DNA of 64,000 bases. It comes from an uncultured Myxococcales bacterium (lineage in GTDB: Bacteria > Myxococcota > Myxococcia > Myxococcales > Myxococcaceae). Each line of letters starts with the position of its first letter. Within the stretch, counting starts at the first letter, position 1. Where the stretch lies: positions 1-64,000 of the forward strand of contig CALJKW010000017.1 of the NCBI GenBank assembly GCA_937980205.1, written 5' to 3'. The notes below the pieces were generated by a model, which did not search any database, had not been told where the DNA came from, and was given only the letters and a program-made list of their open reading frames with translations. A program made the position numbers and the translations under genes. This document shows, one piece after another, positions 53,900 to 62,067 of the stretch.

Positions 53900-55071
53900 C
53901 GACGACTCCCTCTGACCAGGTGAAGGAGCTCGCCCTCCAGTTGTTCGATGCGATGCGCTCGGCCGAGACCGCGAAGCGAAAGACCTTCGGCGAGCTCGCC
54001 GCGAGCTGGTTGAAGCGGCTCAAGCGGATTCCGGACACCGGGAACGAACAGCGGCACGTGCGGCACCTCGAGGCGCTGCACGACATGCGCGAGGGCGAGC
54101 TCACGAAGGCGGCGATCGAGGAGCAGCTGCAGCGCCTCGAAGTCGGGTTCGTCGACGCGAACGGAACGCGCGTGAAGCTGGGCCCGGCGTCGCTCAACAA
54201 GGTTCGCGGTACCGGCCGGCTCGTGATTGCCGATGCGCAGGCGAACGGCGACTGGAAGGGGTTCAACCCGTTCGACCACGTCAAACGTCGACGGGTGCGG
54301 CAGCGCACGTACCCGCGACTGACGCTCGAGGAGCTCGAGCTCGCGATGTCCCACCTTCGCGAGGACCGGCGCCGCATGGCCCGAGTGTCGCTGTACACGG
54401 GCGCGCGGCCCGGCGAGCTGCTCGCGCTCCAGAAGAGCGATGTCGACCTTCGCCGCGGCTGGATGTCGATTCACAGGAGTCACGGCCGCGACGAGACGAA
54501 GACGGGCGTCCCGCGGCTCATCCCGATTCCGGCAGCCGTCATCGACGACGTGCGCGAGGCGATGAAGGCCTCGCCGAGCGACCTCGTGTTTCCTTCGGCG
54601 ACAGGGGACCGGCAGCGCCGGGACACGAAGCTCGCGCGCATCCTGCAGCACGGGCTGCGTCTCGCCGGCATCTGCTCGAGCTGGCGCTACGCGTGCCGGC
54701 GTCAGCGAGGCTGCGAGGGCTTCAAGGACGAGCTCGAGACCCGTCGGCCTGGTCGCCGTTGTCCGAAGTGCGATGCGGTGCTGCACGAGATCGGCGTGCC
54801 GCGGCGCGTGACCTGGTACGACCTCCGGCACGCCGCGTCGACGCTTCACCGCGAGGCCGGCGCCGAGGCCCTCGCCGTGAAGGTGGTTCTCGGCCACGCG
54901 AAGCGCGACGTGAACGACGCGGTCTACACGCACCTGAGCGACGCGATGCTTGTCCGCGAGATGAACAAGCTCGCTCCCCCTCAGACGGCGTGCACCAGCC
55001 TTCGCCGACGTCGGCGCGGCGCCGGGTTGGTCGCAACGCAGGTGAGCGGCCCCGCGGCCCGAGCGCGATGA
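53896..55071 (+). CDS. Tyrosine recombinase with zinc-ribbon-like insertion
   Basis: This 391-residue phage-type recombinase has an N-terminal SAM-like core-binding domain at about 25-115. The catalytic domain shows the first Arg in YTGARPGELLALQKSDVDL, the box WYDLRHAAST with Tyr in place of the usual first His of HxxR, the later His in VVLGHAKRDVNDAV, and the nucleophile Tyr in VYTHLSDAM. Between the boxes a ~45-residue insertion has Cys pairs (ACRRQRGC, CPKC) likely to bind zinc. A second, unrelated integrase closes the element. Its role may be inversion, dimer resolution, or a relic of an earlier insertion. Confidence 0.85.
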   Translation: MTTTPSDQVKELALQLFDAMRSAETAKRKTFGELAASWLKRLKRIPDTGNEQRHVRHLEALHDMREGELTKAAIEEQLQRLEVGFVDANGTRVKLGPASLNKVRGTGRLVIADAQANGDWKGFNPFDHVKRRRVRQRTYPRLTLEELELAMSHLREDRRRMARVSLYTGARPGELLALQKSDVDLRRGWMSIHRSHGRDETKTGVPRLIPIPAAVIDDVREAMKASPSDLVFPSATGDRQRRDTKLARILQHGLRLAGICSSWRYACRRQRGCEGFKDELETRRPGRRCPKCDAVLHEIGVPRRVTWYDLRHAASTLHREAGAEALAVKVVLGHAKRDVNDAVYTHLSDAMLVREMNKLAPPQTACTSLRRRRRGAGLVATQVSGPAARAR

Positions 55072-55148
55072 TAGAGGCTGAAAAAGGGTTGGGGCGCCAC
55101 GCCTGCCAGCGTGCGCCCCGTGACCAGGAACGAGGAGAACCGTCCCCG

Positions 55149-55700
55149 ATGGCCAAGGACATATCACGGCGGCCGCGGGGGCGGCCGGCGCGTTACGGCT
55201 TGCCGCGCAGCAGCGAGGAGGCCATGGACGCGCTGGAGAGGTTGCCGGCAGTACGTCTCAACGCGCTGGTTCGTATCGCGATGGCGGCGCGAGCCCGCGT
55301 GCTCAGCATTCAGCGTGAGCGTTCCGACCTCGGCGGGGACCTCTTCAACTTCCGCAAGAAAATGACTTCGACGGCGCTCGGTCGCCGACCGCGTGCCGTC
55401 CAGGCGTTCGACGTGCTGATGCGTGAGGTCCAGGTCCTGGTGCGTCCAGCTCCGAACGAGGAAGCACCGATGGAGTCGCTCGTCGACGAGCTCGCCCAGC
55501 TCGGCAGCACGGTGACGGGGGTCACGGGCTTGGACCTCGCAGTACTCGCGATCGCGTTTCGCGTGGACCCGCCCTTGAGCGAGCAGCACGACGACAGCGC
55601 CGGTGTCGAACTCGAAGGTCGGCGCCAGGTCTGGGAAAAGCGCCTCAAGGCTGCGCGGAAGAAATTGCCGGGAGTGGGGCGCGGAGGCTCGTCTCTGTAA
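55149..55700 (+). CDS. Hypothetical phage protein, HTH-adjacent
   Basis: This 183-residue protein starts at the ATG with GAGGAG ten bases upstream. The N-terminus is basic (MAKDISRRPRGRPARYGLPR, an AT-hook-like RPRGRP). The rest is helical, rich in Arg/Leu/Val, without known motifs. The GRP core suggests minor-groove DNA binding. It lies between the zinc-ribbon recombinase and the XRE regulator. The function is unknown. Confidence 0.45.
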   Translation: MAKDISRRPRGRPARYGLPRSSEEAMDALERLPAVRLNALVRIAMAARARVLSIQRERSDLGGDLFNFRKKMTSTALGRRPRAVQAFDVLMREVQVLVRPAPNEEAPMESLVDELAQLGSTVTGVTGLDLAVLAIAFRVDPPLSEQHDDSAGVELEGRRQVWEKRLKAARKKLPGVGRGGSSL

Positions 55701-55740
55701 TTGACGACTCCGAACATGTTTCTGTCGCCGCGAAAGGAGA
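55701..55740 (+). promoter_or_regulatory. Control region before XRE gene
   Basis: TTGACG (55701-55706) is a good -35 but no convincing -10 follows at 16-18 bp. The palindrome AACATGTT (55713-55720) overlaps the spacer and could be the XRE regulator's operator. AAAGGAG (55733-55739) is the ribosome site. Confidence 0.35.
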
Positions 55741-55745
55741 CGTAC

Positions 55746-55970
55746 ATGGACACTCTCTCGCAGCGCCTCATGGTGGCTCGGCGGCGCGCCGGTCTCACCC
55801 AGATTCAGCTGAGCGTGAAGGCGGGCATCAGCGTCAACTCCGTGACGACCGCGGAGCGTTTCAGCTTTGCGACGCCCAGGACGCTCGAAAAGCTCGCGAA
55901 GGCGCTTGGGGTGCGCGTCGGGGACCTCGTTCCGCCGACGCCGGCGTCGACGAACGAGTTCGACGCGTGA
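55746..55970 (+). CDS. XRE-family (Cro/CI-like) regulator
   Basis: This 74-residue protein starts at the ATG just after AAAGGAGACGTAC; an upstream in-frame start is unlikely. It consists of a single helix-turn-helix domain: LSQRLMVARRRAGLTQIQLS, VKAGISVNSVTTAERFSF and ATPRTLEKLAKALGVRVGDL. The region after the recognition helix (TTAERFSF) differs from the usual 'ISRLERG'. The size fits a Cro-like DNA-binding protein. It precedes the replication/excision/integration operon, which it probably regulates. Confidence 0.8.
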   Translation: MDTLSQRLMVARRRAGLTQIQLSVKAGISVNSVTTAERFSFATPRTLEKLAKALGVRVGDLVPPTPASTNEFDA

Positions 55971-56005
55971 ATGCTGCTGCCGACGTCGGCGCGGAGGGCG
56001 ACTGA

Positions 56006-56782
56006 ATGGCCAGGCCTCCGCAGAACTCGGCTGTCGCGATTCCTCGAGGGCGGAGCCGTCTCATCTGGCCGGGGTTCTTTCAGGATGAGGTGATGCTGTC
56101 GCTGGCGCCGCTCGATCGCCTTCTGTTCGCCGGCCTCATGTGCTGGGTCGACCGCCAGGGTCGGGTGCTCGACCGCCCCTTCGAGCTCAAGCAGCGAATC
56201 ATGTCGGCGGACGACGTCGACCTCGACGCGGCGCTGAATCGGCTCCAGAGGAAGGGCCTTCTGCGGCGGTACCGGGTCGGCAAGCTGCGCGCGATCCAGC
56301 TCAGCCCAGACGTCTTCCTTCAAGAACAAACGTTCCACAAGAACGAGCCGGAATCAGGCATCCCTCCGCCACCGCCTGTCGTGCCGCGTGGTTCACGGCG
56401 GGTTTTGACGGGCCAAAACCCCGGTGCCACCCTGGTTCCGCTGCCGGTTGCGGGTGCGGGTACGGCTGCGGGTTCGATTACGGGTGCAGTTGCGAAAACG
56501 TTTGCGGTTGGGCCGACCGGAGCCCCGGTCGGGGCTTCGCCAGCAAACAGCTCGGCGGATCTCCAATACGAGTACCTCGAGCAGGACATCGTCGACGAGG
56601 TGACGAACGCACCGCAGCAGTCACTCGCGATGTCCGAGCTGTTGAAGCGCCTGCCGGACTACAGGACCAAGGCTGAGTGGGCTGAAACGCTGGCGGCGAT
56701 GCTGAAGAACAAGAAGCTCGTCGTGACCGGCGACTTCCGAAGCGAGCGCGTCTCGTTGCCGGGTCTGAAGGTCGTCCAATGA
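56006..56782 (+). CDS. Phage replication-type winged-helix protein
   Basis: This 258-residue protein starts at the ATG behind GGAGGG. Residues ~18-105 (RLIWPGFFQDEVMLSLAPLD, RLLFAGLMCWVDRQGRVLDR, LNRLQRKGLLRRYRVGKLRA) match the pattern of winged-helix phage replication/initiator proteins that begin with a 'FWxDExxxxLxxxxRLLFxGL' motif. A Pro/Gly/Ala-rich linker (about 118-185) leads to a C-terminal helical domain (VTNAPQQSLAMSELLKRLPD). No ATPase motif is present. It probably starts replication of the excised element. Its stop overlaps the next gene by four bases. Confidence 0.65.
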   Translation: MARPPQNSAVAIPRGRSRLIWPGFFQDEVMLSLAPLDRLLFAGLMCWVDRQGRVLDRPFELKQRIMSADDVDLDAALNRLQRKGLLRRYRVGKLRAIQLSPDVFLQEQTFHKNEPESGIPPPPPVVPRGSRRVLTGQNPGATLVPLPVAGAGTAAGSITGAVAKTFAVGPTGAPVGASPANSSADLQYEYLEQDIVDEVTNAPQQSLAMSELLKRLPDYRTKAEWAETLAAMLKNKKLVVTGDFRSERVSLPGLKVVQ

Positions 56783-57078
56783 AGACAGCGGATGAACTGC
56801 AGGCCATGGCGAAGCGACTCCTCGAGATTCGTGACCAGCGCCTGGCTGAGATGCCGGACTACGAGGGCATGCTGCGACTGCTGAACCCGGGCTGGTCGGC
56901 CCAACGACTGCGGTTCGAGGCGATGCTCGAGTGGAACCTCGACCACCTCGACATCCGCAACGAGGAAGTGCAGCTCAAGGTGGAAGTCATCAAGGAACTG
57001 AACCGGGCGACCAAGCAGCTCAACGATGCGACGACCGCGAAACAGGCGGCGTCCAAGAAGGGAGGTCTCGGCACGTGA
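56779..57078 (+). CDS. Small helical phage protein, unknown
   Basis: This 99-residue protein starts at an ATG overlapping the upstream stop (ATGA), and its own stop overlaps the next GTG. It is helical with a Leu/Arg/Glu pattern (MAKRLLEIRDQRLAEMPDYE, NRATKQLNDATTAKQAASKK). Its function is unrecognised; the position between a replication protein and an excisionase-like protein suggests an accessory role. Confidence 0.5.
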   Translation: MKTADELQAMAKRLLEIRDQRLAEMPDYEGMLRLLNPGWSAQRLRFEAMLEWNLDHLDIRNEEVQLKVEVIKELNRATKQLNDATTAKQAASKKGGLGT

Positions 57079-57416
57079 GCATCGAAGATGACCTGAGGCG
57101 AATCGTTCGCGAGGAGCTCGTCTCCGCGCTGGCGGAGCTCCGGACAACGTCGAGCAGCTCGCCGGCGTCGGCGGACGCGCTGCTCACGGTGGAGCAGGTG
57201 GCCGAGCGAGCCGGCGGGGTCTCGGCCGAGACGGTTCGCCACTGGATCAACACGAAGCAGCTCCGAGCTCGCCGCGCCGGCCATCGGTGGGTGGTCCGCC
57301 CGCTCGACCTCGAGCAGTTCCTCTCGAGAGACGGTGACGACGCGGATGAGCCGGAACGCGAGCAGCACCTGCAGCTCGTGGCGAAGCGCATCACGAAGGC
57401 CGGGAGCCGGCGGTGA
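57075..57416 (+). CDS. Excisionase-like helix-turn-helix protein
   Basis: This 113-residue protein starts at GTG and overlaps both neighbours by four bases. The region ~36-85 (LLTVEQVAERAGGVSAETVR, HWINTKQLRARRAGHRWVVR, LDLEQFL) is a MerR/Xis-type winged helix of the 'helix-turn-helix 17' type used by phage excisionases. The N-terminal helix (SIEDDLRRIVREELVSALAE) may mediate dimerisation. Immediate coupling to the integrase makes it the likely recombination directionality factor. Confidence 0.75.
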   Translation: MSIEDDLRRIVREELVSALAELRTTSSSSPASADALLTVEQVAERAGGVSAETVRHWINTKQLRARRAGHRWVVRPLDLEQFLSRDGDDADEPEREQHLQLVAKRITKAGSRR

Positions 57417-58702
57417 GCGGCATCTATCCGAAGCGCGGAAAGCTGTACCTGCGCCTGAAGGTGAACGGAAAGTGGGTGGGGGTCGCGACGGAGTTCCGCG
57501 TCGGACAGGAGCGACGGGCCCTCGCGATGCTCGACCAGCTCGAGGCCCGGCTCGCCGCCGGCGAGAGCATCGACGTCGCCGGCGGCGCGCCGACGGTCGC
57601 GAGCTGGCTCCCGGCCTGGCTGAGGACGCGCAAGGAGCACGTGCAGACGTGGCGGAACGACGACGCCGTCATGCGCCTGCACGTTGTGCCGCAGCTCGGG
57701 AGCCGCCGCCTCGACCAGGTGCGGCCGAAGCACGTGCTCGAGCTCGTGCGCAGCTGGCGTGCGCGGACTGGCGAACACGCGATGGCGCCGAAGAGCATCT
57801 ACAACGCCTACTCGACGCTCAGCGCGTTCTTCCGCGACGCGGCGCTCGAGGACCTCATCTCGCAGAGCCCGTGCGTTCTCACGAAGCACCAGCTCGGGCC
57901 GAAGGTCGACAGCAACCCCGAGTTCCGAGCACAGGCGCAGTTCGGCCGCGCCGAGCTCGAGCTGCTCATCAGCGATGCGCGCGTGCCGCTCGACCGCCGC
58001 GTTTTCTACGCGCTCGAGGGGCTCGCCGGCGTGCGCCTCGGCGAGGCCTCGGGCCTGCTGTGGCGGAACACTGCGGTGCCGGTGCCGGAACACGAGGGAT
58101 CGCTCGACATGCTGCTCGTGGCGTTCAGCTACGGTCGGCCGTTCCCGAAGGGCGCGGTTATCCGGCCGGTGCCTGTCCACCCGGTGCTGGCGTCGATGCT
58201 CGCCGAGTGGAAGCTGTCGGGCTGGGAACGGTTCATGGGCCGGAAGCCGAAGCCCGATGACCTCGTGGTGCCGTATCCGCCGGGCACCGTGTCGAAGCGC
58301 GGGCCCTGGCGCAGCAAGGAGTGGGTCCACAAGCACTTCGCGCGCGACCTCGAGACGCTCGGTCTTCGCCACCGGCGCGGTCACGACCTGCGCCGCACGT
58401 TCATCAGCCTCGCGCGCTCGAACGGCGCCGAGAAGGACATCCTCCGTCGCGCCACGCACAAGCCGCCGCGCGAGGTGATCGAGGGCTACACCACCTTCGA
58501 GTGGCCGGTGGTCTGCCGCGAAGTCGCGAAGCTTCCGGTGCAGCGGCGCGACGTCGGCAAGGTCCTCGAGCTGCCGCTTGCCATGGCCGCGAACGACCGG
58601 AGTCCGCTGGGCGCTGCGGAGCTTGCTACCCAGCTTGCTACCGTCGCGGCTCTCTCAGAGGGAAACGGAAGAGGCGCCACCCGGATTCGAACCGGGGAAT
58701 GA
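57413..58702 (+). CDS. Tyrosine integrase, attP inside the gene
   Basis: This 429-residue integrase starts at GTG (overlap GTGA). N-terminal arm-binding-like and core-binding domains (residues ~1-170) precede the catalytic domain with the first Arg in LAGVRLGEASGLLW, GHDLRRTFISLARS (HxxR), THKPPREVIEG (His) and the nucleophile Tyr in EGYTTFEW. The last ten or so codons lie within the right attachment repeat and antisense to tRNA-Cys; the stop TGA is tRNA sequence. After excision the frame would instead continue 79 codons into 41639-41878, giving a ~507-residue form. The same logic is known for Myxococcus phage Mx8. Confidence 0.93.
   Translation: MSGIYPKRGKLYLRLKVNGKWVGVATEFRVGQERRALAMLDQLEARLAAGESIDVAGGAPTVASWLPAWLRTRKEHVQTWRNDDAVMRLHVVPQLGSRRLDQVRPKHVLELVRSWRARTGEHAMAPKSIYNAYSTLSAFFRDAALEDLISQSPCVLTKHQLGPKVDSNPEFRAQAQFGRAELELLISDARVPLDRRVFYALEGLAGVRLGEASGLLWRNTAVPVPEHEGSLDMLLVAFSYGRPFPKGAVIRPVPVHPVLASMLAEWKLSGWERFMGRKPKPDDLVVPYPPGTVSKRGPWRSKEWVHKHFARDLETLGLRHRRGHDLRRTFISLARSNGAEKDILRRATHKPPREVIEGYTTFEWPVVCREVAKLPVQRRDVGKVLELPLAMAANDRSPLGAAELATQLATVAALSEGNGRGATRIRTGE
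58621..58642. promoter_or_regulatory. Right arm-type sites (GCTTGCTACC x2)
   Basis: GCTTGCTACC occurs at 58621-58630 and 58633-58642, 26 bp inside the core repeat and within the integrase gene. The reverse complement occurs at 41761-41770 near the left end. The arrangement fits integrase arm-binding sites on both arms of attP. Confidence 0.55.
58669..58697. other. Right attachment site (attR), 29-bp repeat
   Basis: This copy is identical to 41611-41639. It restores the acceptor and T-arm 3' half of the intact tRNA-Cys and codes the end of the integrase on the other strand. Confidence 0.9.
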
Positions 58703-58743
58703 GGGTTTTGCAGACCCTTGCCTTACCACTTGGCTATGGCGCC
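58672..58743 (-). tRNA. tRNA-Cys (GCA)
   Basis: This 72-base tRNA folds as a cloverleaf: acceptor GGCGCCA/TGGCGCC, D-stem GCC/GGC, anticodon stem AGGGT/ACCCT with loop CTGCAAA (anticodon GCA), and T-arm CCCGG-TTCGAAT-CCGGG. The discriminator base is T (U73), the known Cys identity element. CCA is not encoded. The integrase gene runs antisense through its 3' third. Confidence 0.95.
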
Positions 58744-58817
58744 AGACTGCGTGGGGCATATACGCATCGGCTCCCGGGAAGCGTCAAGCACGCAATACCT
58801 GACAAAGGGACTTTGAA

Positions 58818-59972
58818 ATGAGCTCATCCGGCTACGGGCTGTTCAACGAGGAGCACGAGGCGTTCCGCAAGACGGTGCGGCAGTTCGTCGAGCGCGAGCT
58901 CAAGCCCAACGCCGCGAAGTGGGAAGAGGCCGAGGAGTTCCCCCGCGAGCTGTACAAGCGCTGCGCCGAGCTGGGCTTCCTCGGGCTCAAGTACCCCGAG
59001 GAGTACGGCGGCGCGAACGCCGGCCCGCTCTACGAGGCCGTGCTCATCGAGGAGCTCGCGAAGTGCGGCAGCGGCGGCGTCGCCGCGGGCCTGGGCGCCC
59101 AGTTCACGATCTCCACCGGCCCCATCTGGAAGTTCGGCAACGACGAGCAGAAGAAGCGCTTCCTGCCGCCCGCGATTCGCGGCGAGAAGATCGGAGCCCT
59201 GGGCATCACCGAGCCCGGCGCCGGCAGCGACGTCGCGGGGCTCTCCACCACGGCGAAGCGCGACGGAGACTTCTACGTCGTCAACGGCGCCAAGACGTAC
59301 ATCACCAACGGAGTCCGCTGCGACTTCGTCGTCCTCGCGGTGAAGACCGACCCGTCGAAGGGCCACAAGGGCCTCTCGCTGCTCGTCGTCGAGAAGGGCA
59401 CCAAGGGCTTCGGCGTCTCGAAGAAGCTCAAGAAGCTCGGCTGGCGGGCCAGCGACACCGGCGAGCTCTTCTTCGAGGACTGCCGCGTGCCCGTCGCGAA
59501 CCGCCTCGGCGAAGAGGGCGCGGGCTTCTACCAGATCATGGGCAACTTCGAGTGGGAGCGCATCTCGATGGCCCTGGGCGCCGTCGGAGCGGCCGACGAC
59601 ATGCTGCAGAACGCCATCGCGTTCGCGCGCGAGCGAAAGGCGTTCGGCAAGTCGATCGCCGAGTTCCAGGTGACGCGGCACAAGCTCGCCGAGATGGCGA
59701 CCGACCTCGAGGCCGCGCGGCAGCTCACGTACCACGCGCTCAAGCTGCACGCCGACGGCGAGTACGCGCTCGGGCAGACGGCGATGGCGAAGAAGGTCGC
59801 GACCGAGATGTGCTGCCGCATCGCCGACCAGTCGCTGCAGCTGCACGGCGGCGCCGGCTACATGATGGAGTACGACATTCAGCGGCACTGGCGCGACGCG
59901 CGCCTGGGGCCCATCGGCGGCGGCACCAGCGAGATCATGACTGAGATCATCGCGAAGCAGATGGGGCTGTGA
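58818..59972 (+). CDS. Acyl-CoA dehydrogenase
   Basis: This 384-residue FAD enzyme introduces a trans-2,3 double bond into acyl-CoA in beta-oxidation or branched-chain catabolism. Motifs: FLGLKYPEEYGGANAGPLY, ALGITEPGAGSDVAGLSTTA, YITNGVRCDFVVLAVKT, AFGKSIAEFQVTRHKLAEMA, LHGGAGYMMEYDIQRHWRDA. The base typical of MCAD in the C-terminal 'EGT' is replaced by Gly (IGGGTSEIM), and Glu247 in FEWERIS matches the base of isovaleryl/long-chain type enzymes. The substrate cannot be fixed. The ATG is preceded by AAAGGG. Its stop overlaps the following lipoprotein gene. Confidence 0.93.
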   Translation: MSSSGYGLFNEEHEAFRKTVRQFVERELKPNAAKWEEAEEFPRELYKRCAELGFLGLKYPEEYGGANAGPLYEAVLIEELAKCGSGGVAAGLGAQFTISTGPIWKFGNDEQKKRFLPPAIRGEKIGALGITEPGAGSDVAGLSTTAKRDGDFYVVNGAKTYITNGVRCDFVVLAVKTDPSKGHKGLSLLVVEKGTKGFGVSKKLKKLGWRASDTGELFFEDCRVPVANRLGEEGAGFYQIMGNFEWERISMALGAVGAADDMLQNAIAFARERKAFGKSIAEFQVTRHKLAEMATDLEAARQLTYHALKLHADGEYALGQTAMAKKVATEMCCRIADQSLQLHGGAGYMMEYDIQRHWRDARLGPIGGGTSEIMTEIIAKQMGL

Positions 59973-61309
59973 AGATGCGCCTCGGCCTCATCGGCCTCTT
60001 GCTGCTCACCGCGTGTCCGGGAGGCCCCTGCGGCCCCGGCACGTGCAACGGCTGCTGCCGGGACGATCGCTGCGAGAACGGCGACTCGGTGCAGGCGTGC
60101 GGCCGCGCCGGCGCCACGTGCACGCTCTGCAGCACCGGGCGGCTGTGCAGCGACGGCCGCTGCATGTCGTCGGGCGCCGGCGGCGGCGTGACGGGGACCG
60201 GCGGCGGCTCTTCCGCGGGCGGAGGCGCTGCCGGCGGCGCGGGTGGGGCAGGTGGCGCGACCGGCGGCGGCTCAGGCGGCTCAGGCGGCTCAGGCGGAGG
60301 CACGGTGGTCGGCCCGACGTGGGTCAGCCTCGGCGCGTTCGGCGATGCCCCCGCGGGCGGTGAGTCGATCGAGGGCTTGAGCCTCGCGTACGCGAACCAG
60401 CGGCTCCACGTGACGTACCGGATCGGCGCCGCGGCGTACTTCAACCGCACGTCGAACGCGGTGTCGTCGGTGTGGACTCCGCAGTGGGTGAAGACGGTGG
60501 TCGACACGTCGGCGTCGCGCGCGCCGGACCTGTTCGCCGGGCCGGCCAACGGCATCTTCGTCGGCTTCTGCACCACGACGGGCGGCAGCATCGTCAAGCT
60601 GCCGATGAGCGGCTCGCTGAGCGTGCAGCCGTACAGCCCGTGCGTGACGCCGATGACGTCCGGCCCGATGCAGGACCTGTTCTACGGGCTCAACGTGACG
60701 TCCACCGCGCTGCAGGTGTCGCGCTCGACGACCGGCGGCTCGTCGTGGAGCCCGTACACCGGCGGCATCACGCTGCCGAACCCGGTCTCGCAGCCCAAGG
60801 TGTTCGTGAAGCCGAACGGCAACCTCGTGGTCTCGTACGTCAGCGTCGACAAGCTCATCGTCCAGGAGACCGGCGGCATGACCTGGGTGCCGCTCGGCAC
60901 CGGGCTGCAGCTGCCGGCGTCGCTCGCGCACGACGTGGCGATCGACGGCAGCAACCGGCCGTGCGCCGCGTTCGCGAACGCCGCGGGAGCGACGGTGGTG
61001 CAGTGCTACGAGGCCGGCACCTGGGTGCCGCTCGGCGGAGTCGCGTACTCGGCCGCTGCGCCGACGAAGCTCGATCTCGCCGCCGACGGCGCGGGGAAGA
61101 TGTGGCTCGTGCTGCTGACCCCGGGCGCGGTGGTGCTGTCGCTCAACGGCTCGACGTGGACGCCCGCCGGGCCGTTCAACGGGTGCCTGACCGCGGCGTG
61201 CCCCTCGCTGGCCGAGGTGGCGATCGCGCACGGCCCGAGCGACGAGCCGTTCATCGTCACGACCTCGAGCGCGGCGGACGATCAGCCGGCGCTGTGGCGG
61301 CTCGAGTAG
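59969..61309 (+). CDS. Gly-rich linker lipoprotein
   Basis: This 446-residue lipoprotein starts at a GTG overlapping the previous stop, or at the ATG six bases later. The leader is MKMRLGLIGLLLLTAC, with lipobox LTAC at Cys16. A Cys-rich segment (CGPGTCNGCCRDDRC, CTLCSTGRLCSDGRC) and a ~50-residue Gly/Ser/Thr linker follow. The C-terminal ~320 residues are beta-rich and propeller-like (NGIFVGFCTTTGGSIVKLPM, HDVAIDGSNRPCAAFANAAG). It is probably a surface protein. The overlap with a dehydrogenase gene is likely just shared transcription. Confidence 0.7.
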   Translation: MKMRLGLIGLLLLTACPGGPCGPGTCNGCCRDDRCENGDSVQACGRAGATCTLCSTGRLCSDGRCMSSGAGGGVTGTGGGSSAGGGAAGGAGGAGGATGGGSGGSGGSGGGTVVGPTWVSLGAFGDAPAGGESIEGLSLAYANQRLHVTYRIGAAAYFNRTSNAVSSVWTPQWVKTVVDTSASRAPDLFAGPANGIFVGFCTTTGGSIVKLPMSGSLSVQPYSPCVTPMTSGPMQDLFYGLNVTSTALQVSRSTTGGSSWSPYTGGITLPNPVSQPKVFVKPNGNLVVSYVSVDKLIVQETGGMTWVPLGTGLQLPASLAHDVAIDGSNRPCAAFANAAGATVVQCYEAGTWVPLGGVAYSAAAPTKLDLAADGAGKMWLVLLTPGAVVLSLNGSTWTPAGPFNGCLTAACPSLAEVAIAHGPSDEPFIVTTSSAADDQPALWRLE

Positions 61310-62041
61310 TCAGTCGATCTCGACGAAGACGCGGTCGAGGGTGTTGCCGGGCTTCTTCACCGTGACTTCGGTGTACAGCTGCGCCCAGCGGCCGGCCCAG
61401 GTGATGCTGCCGGGCGTGTCGTAGACCTCGGTGTCCGGGCTCGAGAAGAAGCCCGCGATCTCGACGTGCATGCGGTTCTTGAACTGCGCGACGCCCTCGG
61501 GCGTGCGGTGCGAGAGAACGGCGTTCCGGAACGACTCGCCGTCGGGGTGGTTGCTGAACAGCACGGTCTCGACGTGCGAGTGCATCGCGTCGGCCGCGAC
61601 TTCCTGCGGCGGCTTCACCGGCGCCGGCTGCGTCACCGCCTTCGCCTTGGCGACGAAGCCCTTCACCTGCTCCGCCGACGGCACCTGGTAGCCGAGCTCG
61701 CTGCGCGAGGCGGCGTACTTCACCAGCGACGCGTGCAGCGACGTCGGGTTGCGCTGCGCGAGCTCCTTGAGCGAGTTGACGCCGGCGTTCTCGAACAGGT
61801 CCGCCGCCGCGGGGCCGATGCCGTCGAGGCGAACGAGGTCGGCGCGATTGACCGCCTCGCGCATGCGCGTCAGCGAGATGCCGGTCGACCGCGCGAGCTT
61901 CACCTCGGCGGCGCGCGTGCCGGCCTTCGCCAGCAGCTGCTCGTTGGTGGAGATGCTCGCGCCCTTGAGCTTCGAGACCTCGGCGGCGGTCAGACCACGA
62001 AGCTGCGCGAGCGGAGTCGGACGGCCGTCGACGAGTGCCAT
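61310..62041 (-). CDS. Helix-hairpin-helix (DUF4332-like) protein
   Basis: This 243-residue soluble protein starts at the ATG giving MALVDGRPTPLAQLRGLTAA. Two HhH-like units are visible: LTAAEVSKLKGASISTNEQL and LDGIGPAAADLFENAGVNSL, with the GIGP signature, resembling DUF4332. The C-terminal ~90 residues form a different alpha/beta domain (HSHVETVLFSNHPDGESFRN, RVFVEID). DNA binding is plausible. It ends convergent with the Gly-rich lipoprotein gene and has a 60-bp upstream region with a palindrome. Confidence 0.6.
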   Translation of the reverse strand: MALVDGRPTPLAQLRGLTAAEVSKLKGASISTNEQLLAKAGTRAAEVKLARSTGISLTRMREAVNRADLVRLDGIGPAAADLFENAGVNSLKELAQRNPTSLHASLVKYAASRSELGYQVPSAEQVKGFVAKAKAVTQPAPVKPPQEVAADAMHSHVETVLFSNHPDGESFRNAVLSHRTPEGVAQFKNRMHVEIAGFFSSPDTEVYDTPGSITWAGRWAQLYTEVTVKKPGNTLDRVFVEID

Positions 62042-62050
62042 GCGAAGTTA

Positions 62051-62067
62051 TCGCACATCATGTGCGA
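62051..62067. promoter_or_regulatory. Perfect palindrome TCGCACAT-C-ATGTGCGA
   Basis: A 17-bp inverted repeat with a single central base lies ten bases upstream of the HhH gene's start, between two minus-strand genes. It is an operator candidate for that gene. Confidence 0.45.

Larger units (their letters stand above)
41611..58697. mobile_element. Integrated phage-like element in tRNA-Cys
   Basis: The element is bounded by a perfect 29-bp direct repeat (41611-41639 and 58669-58697) that includes the 3' end of tRNA-Cys; the intact tRNA is at the right end. Contents, left to right: the integrase tail reading frame, small phage genes, a block resembling T7-type internal virion proteins, an RHH regulator, a zinc-ribbon tyrosine recombinase, an XRE regulator, a replication protein, an excisionase-like protein and a tyrosine integrase. 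Almost all genes are on the plus strand with 1-4 bp overlaps and intact frames. Terminase, portal, capsid, tail and lysis genes are not recognisable. Confidence 0.9.

Noticed and set aside
60180..60310. Gly-rich tandem DNA repeat as a separate repeat element
   Set aside because: It is in frame within a lipoprotein and encodes its Gly/Ser linker.
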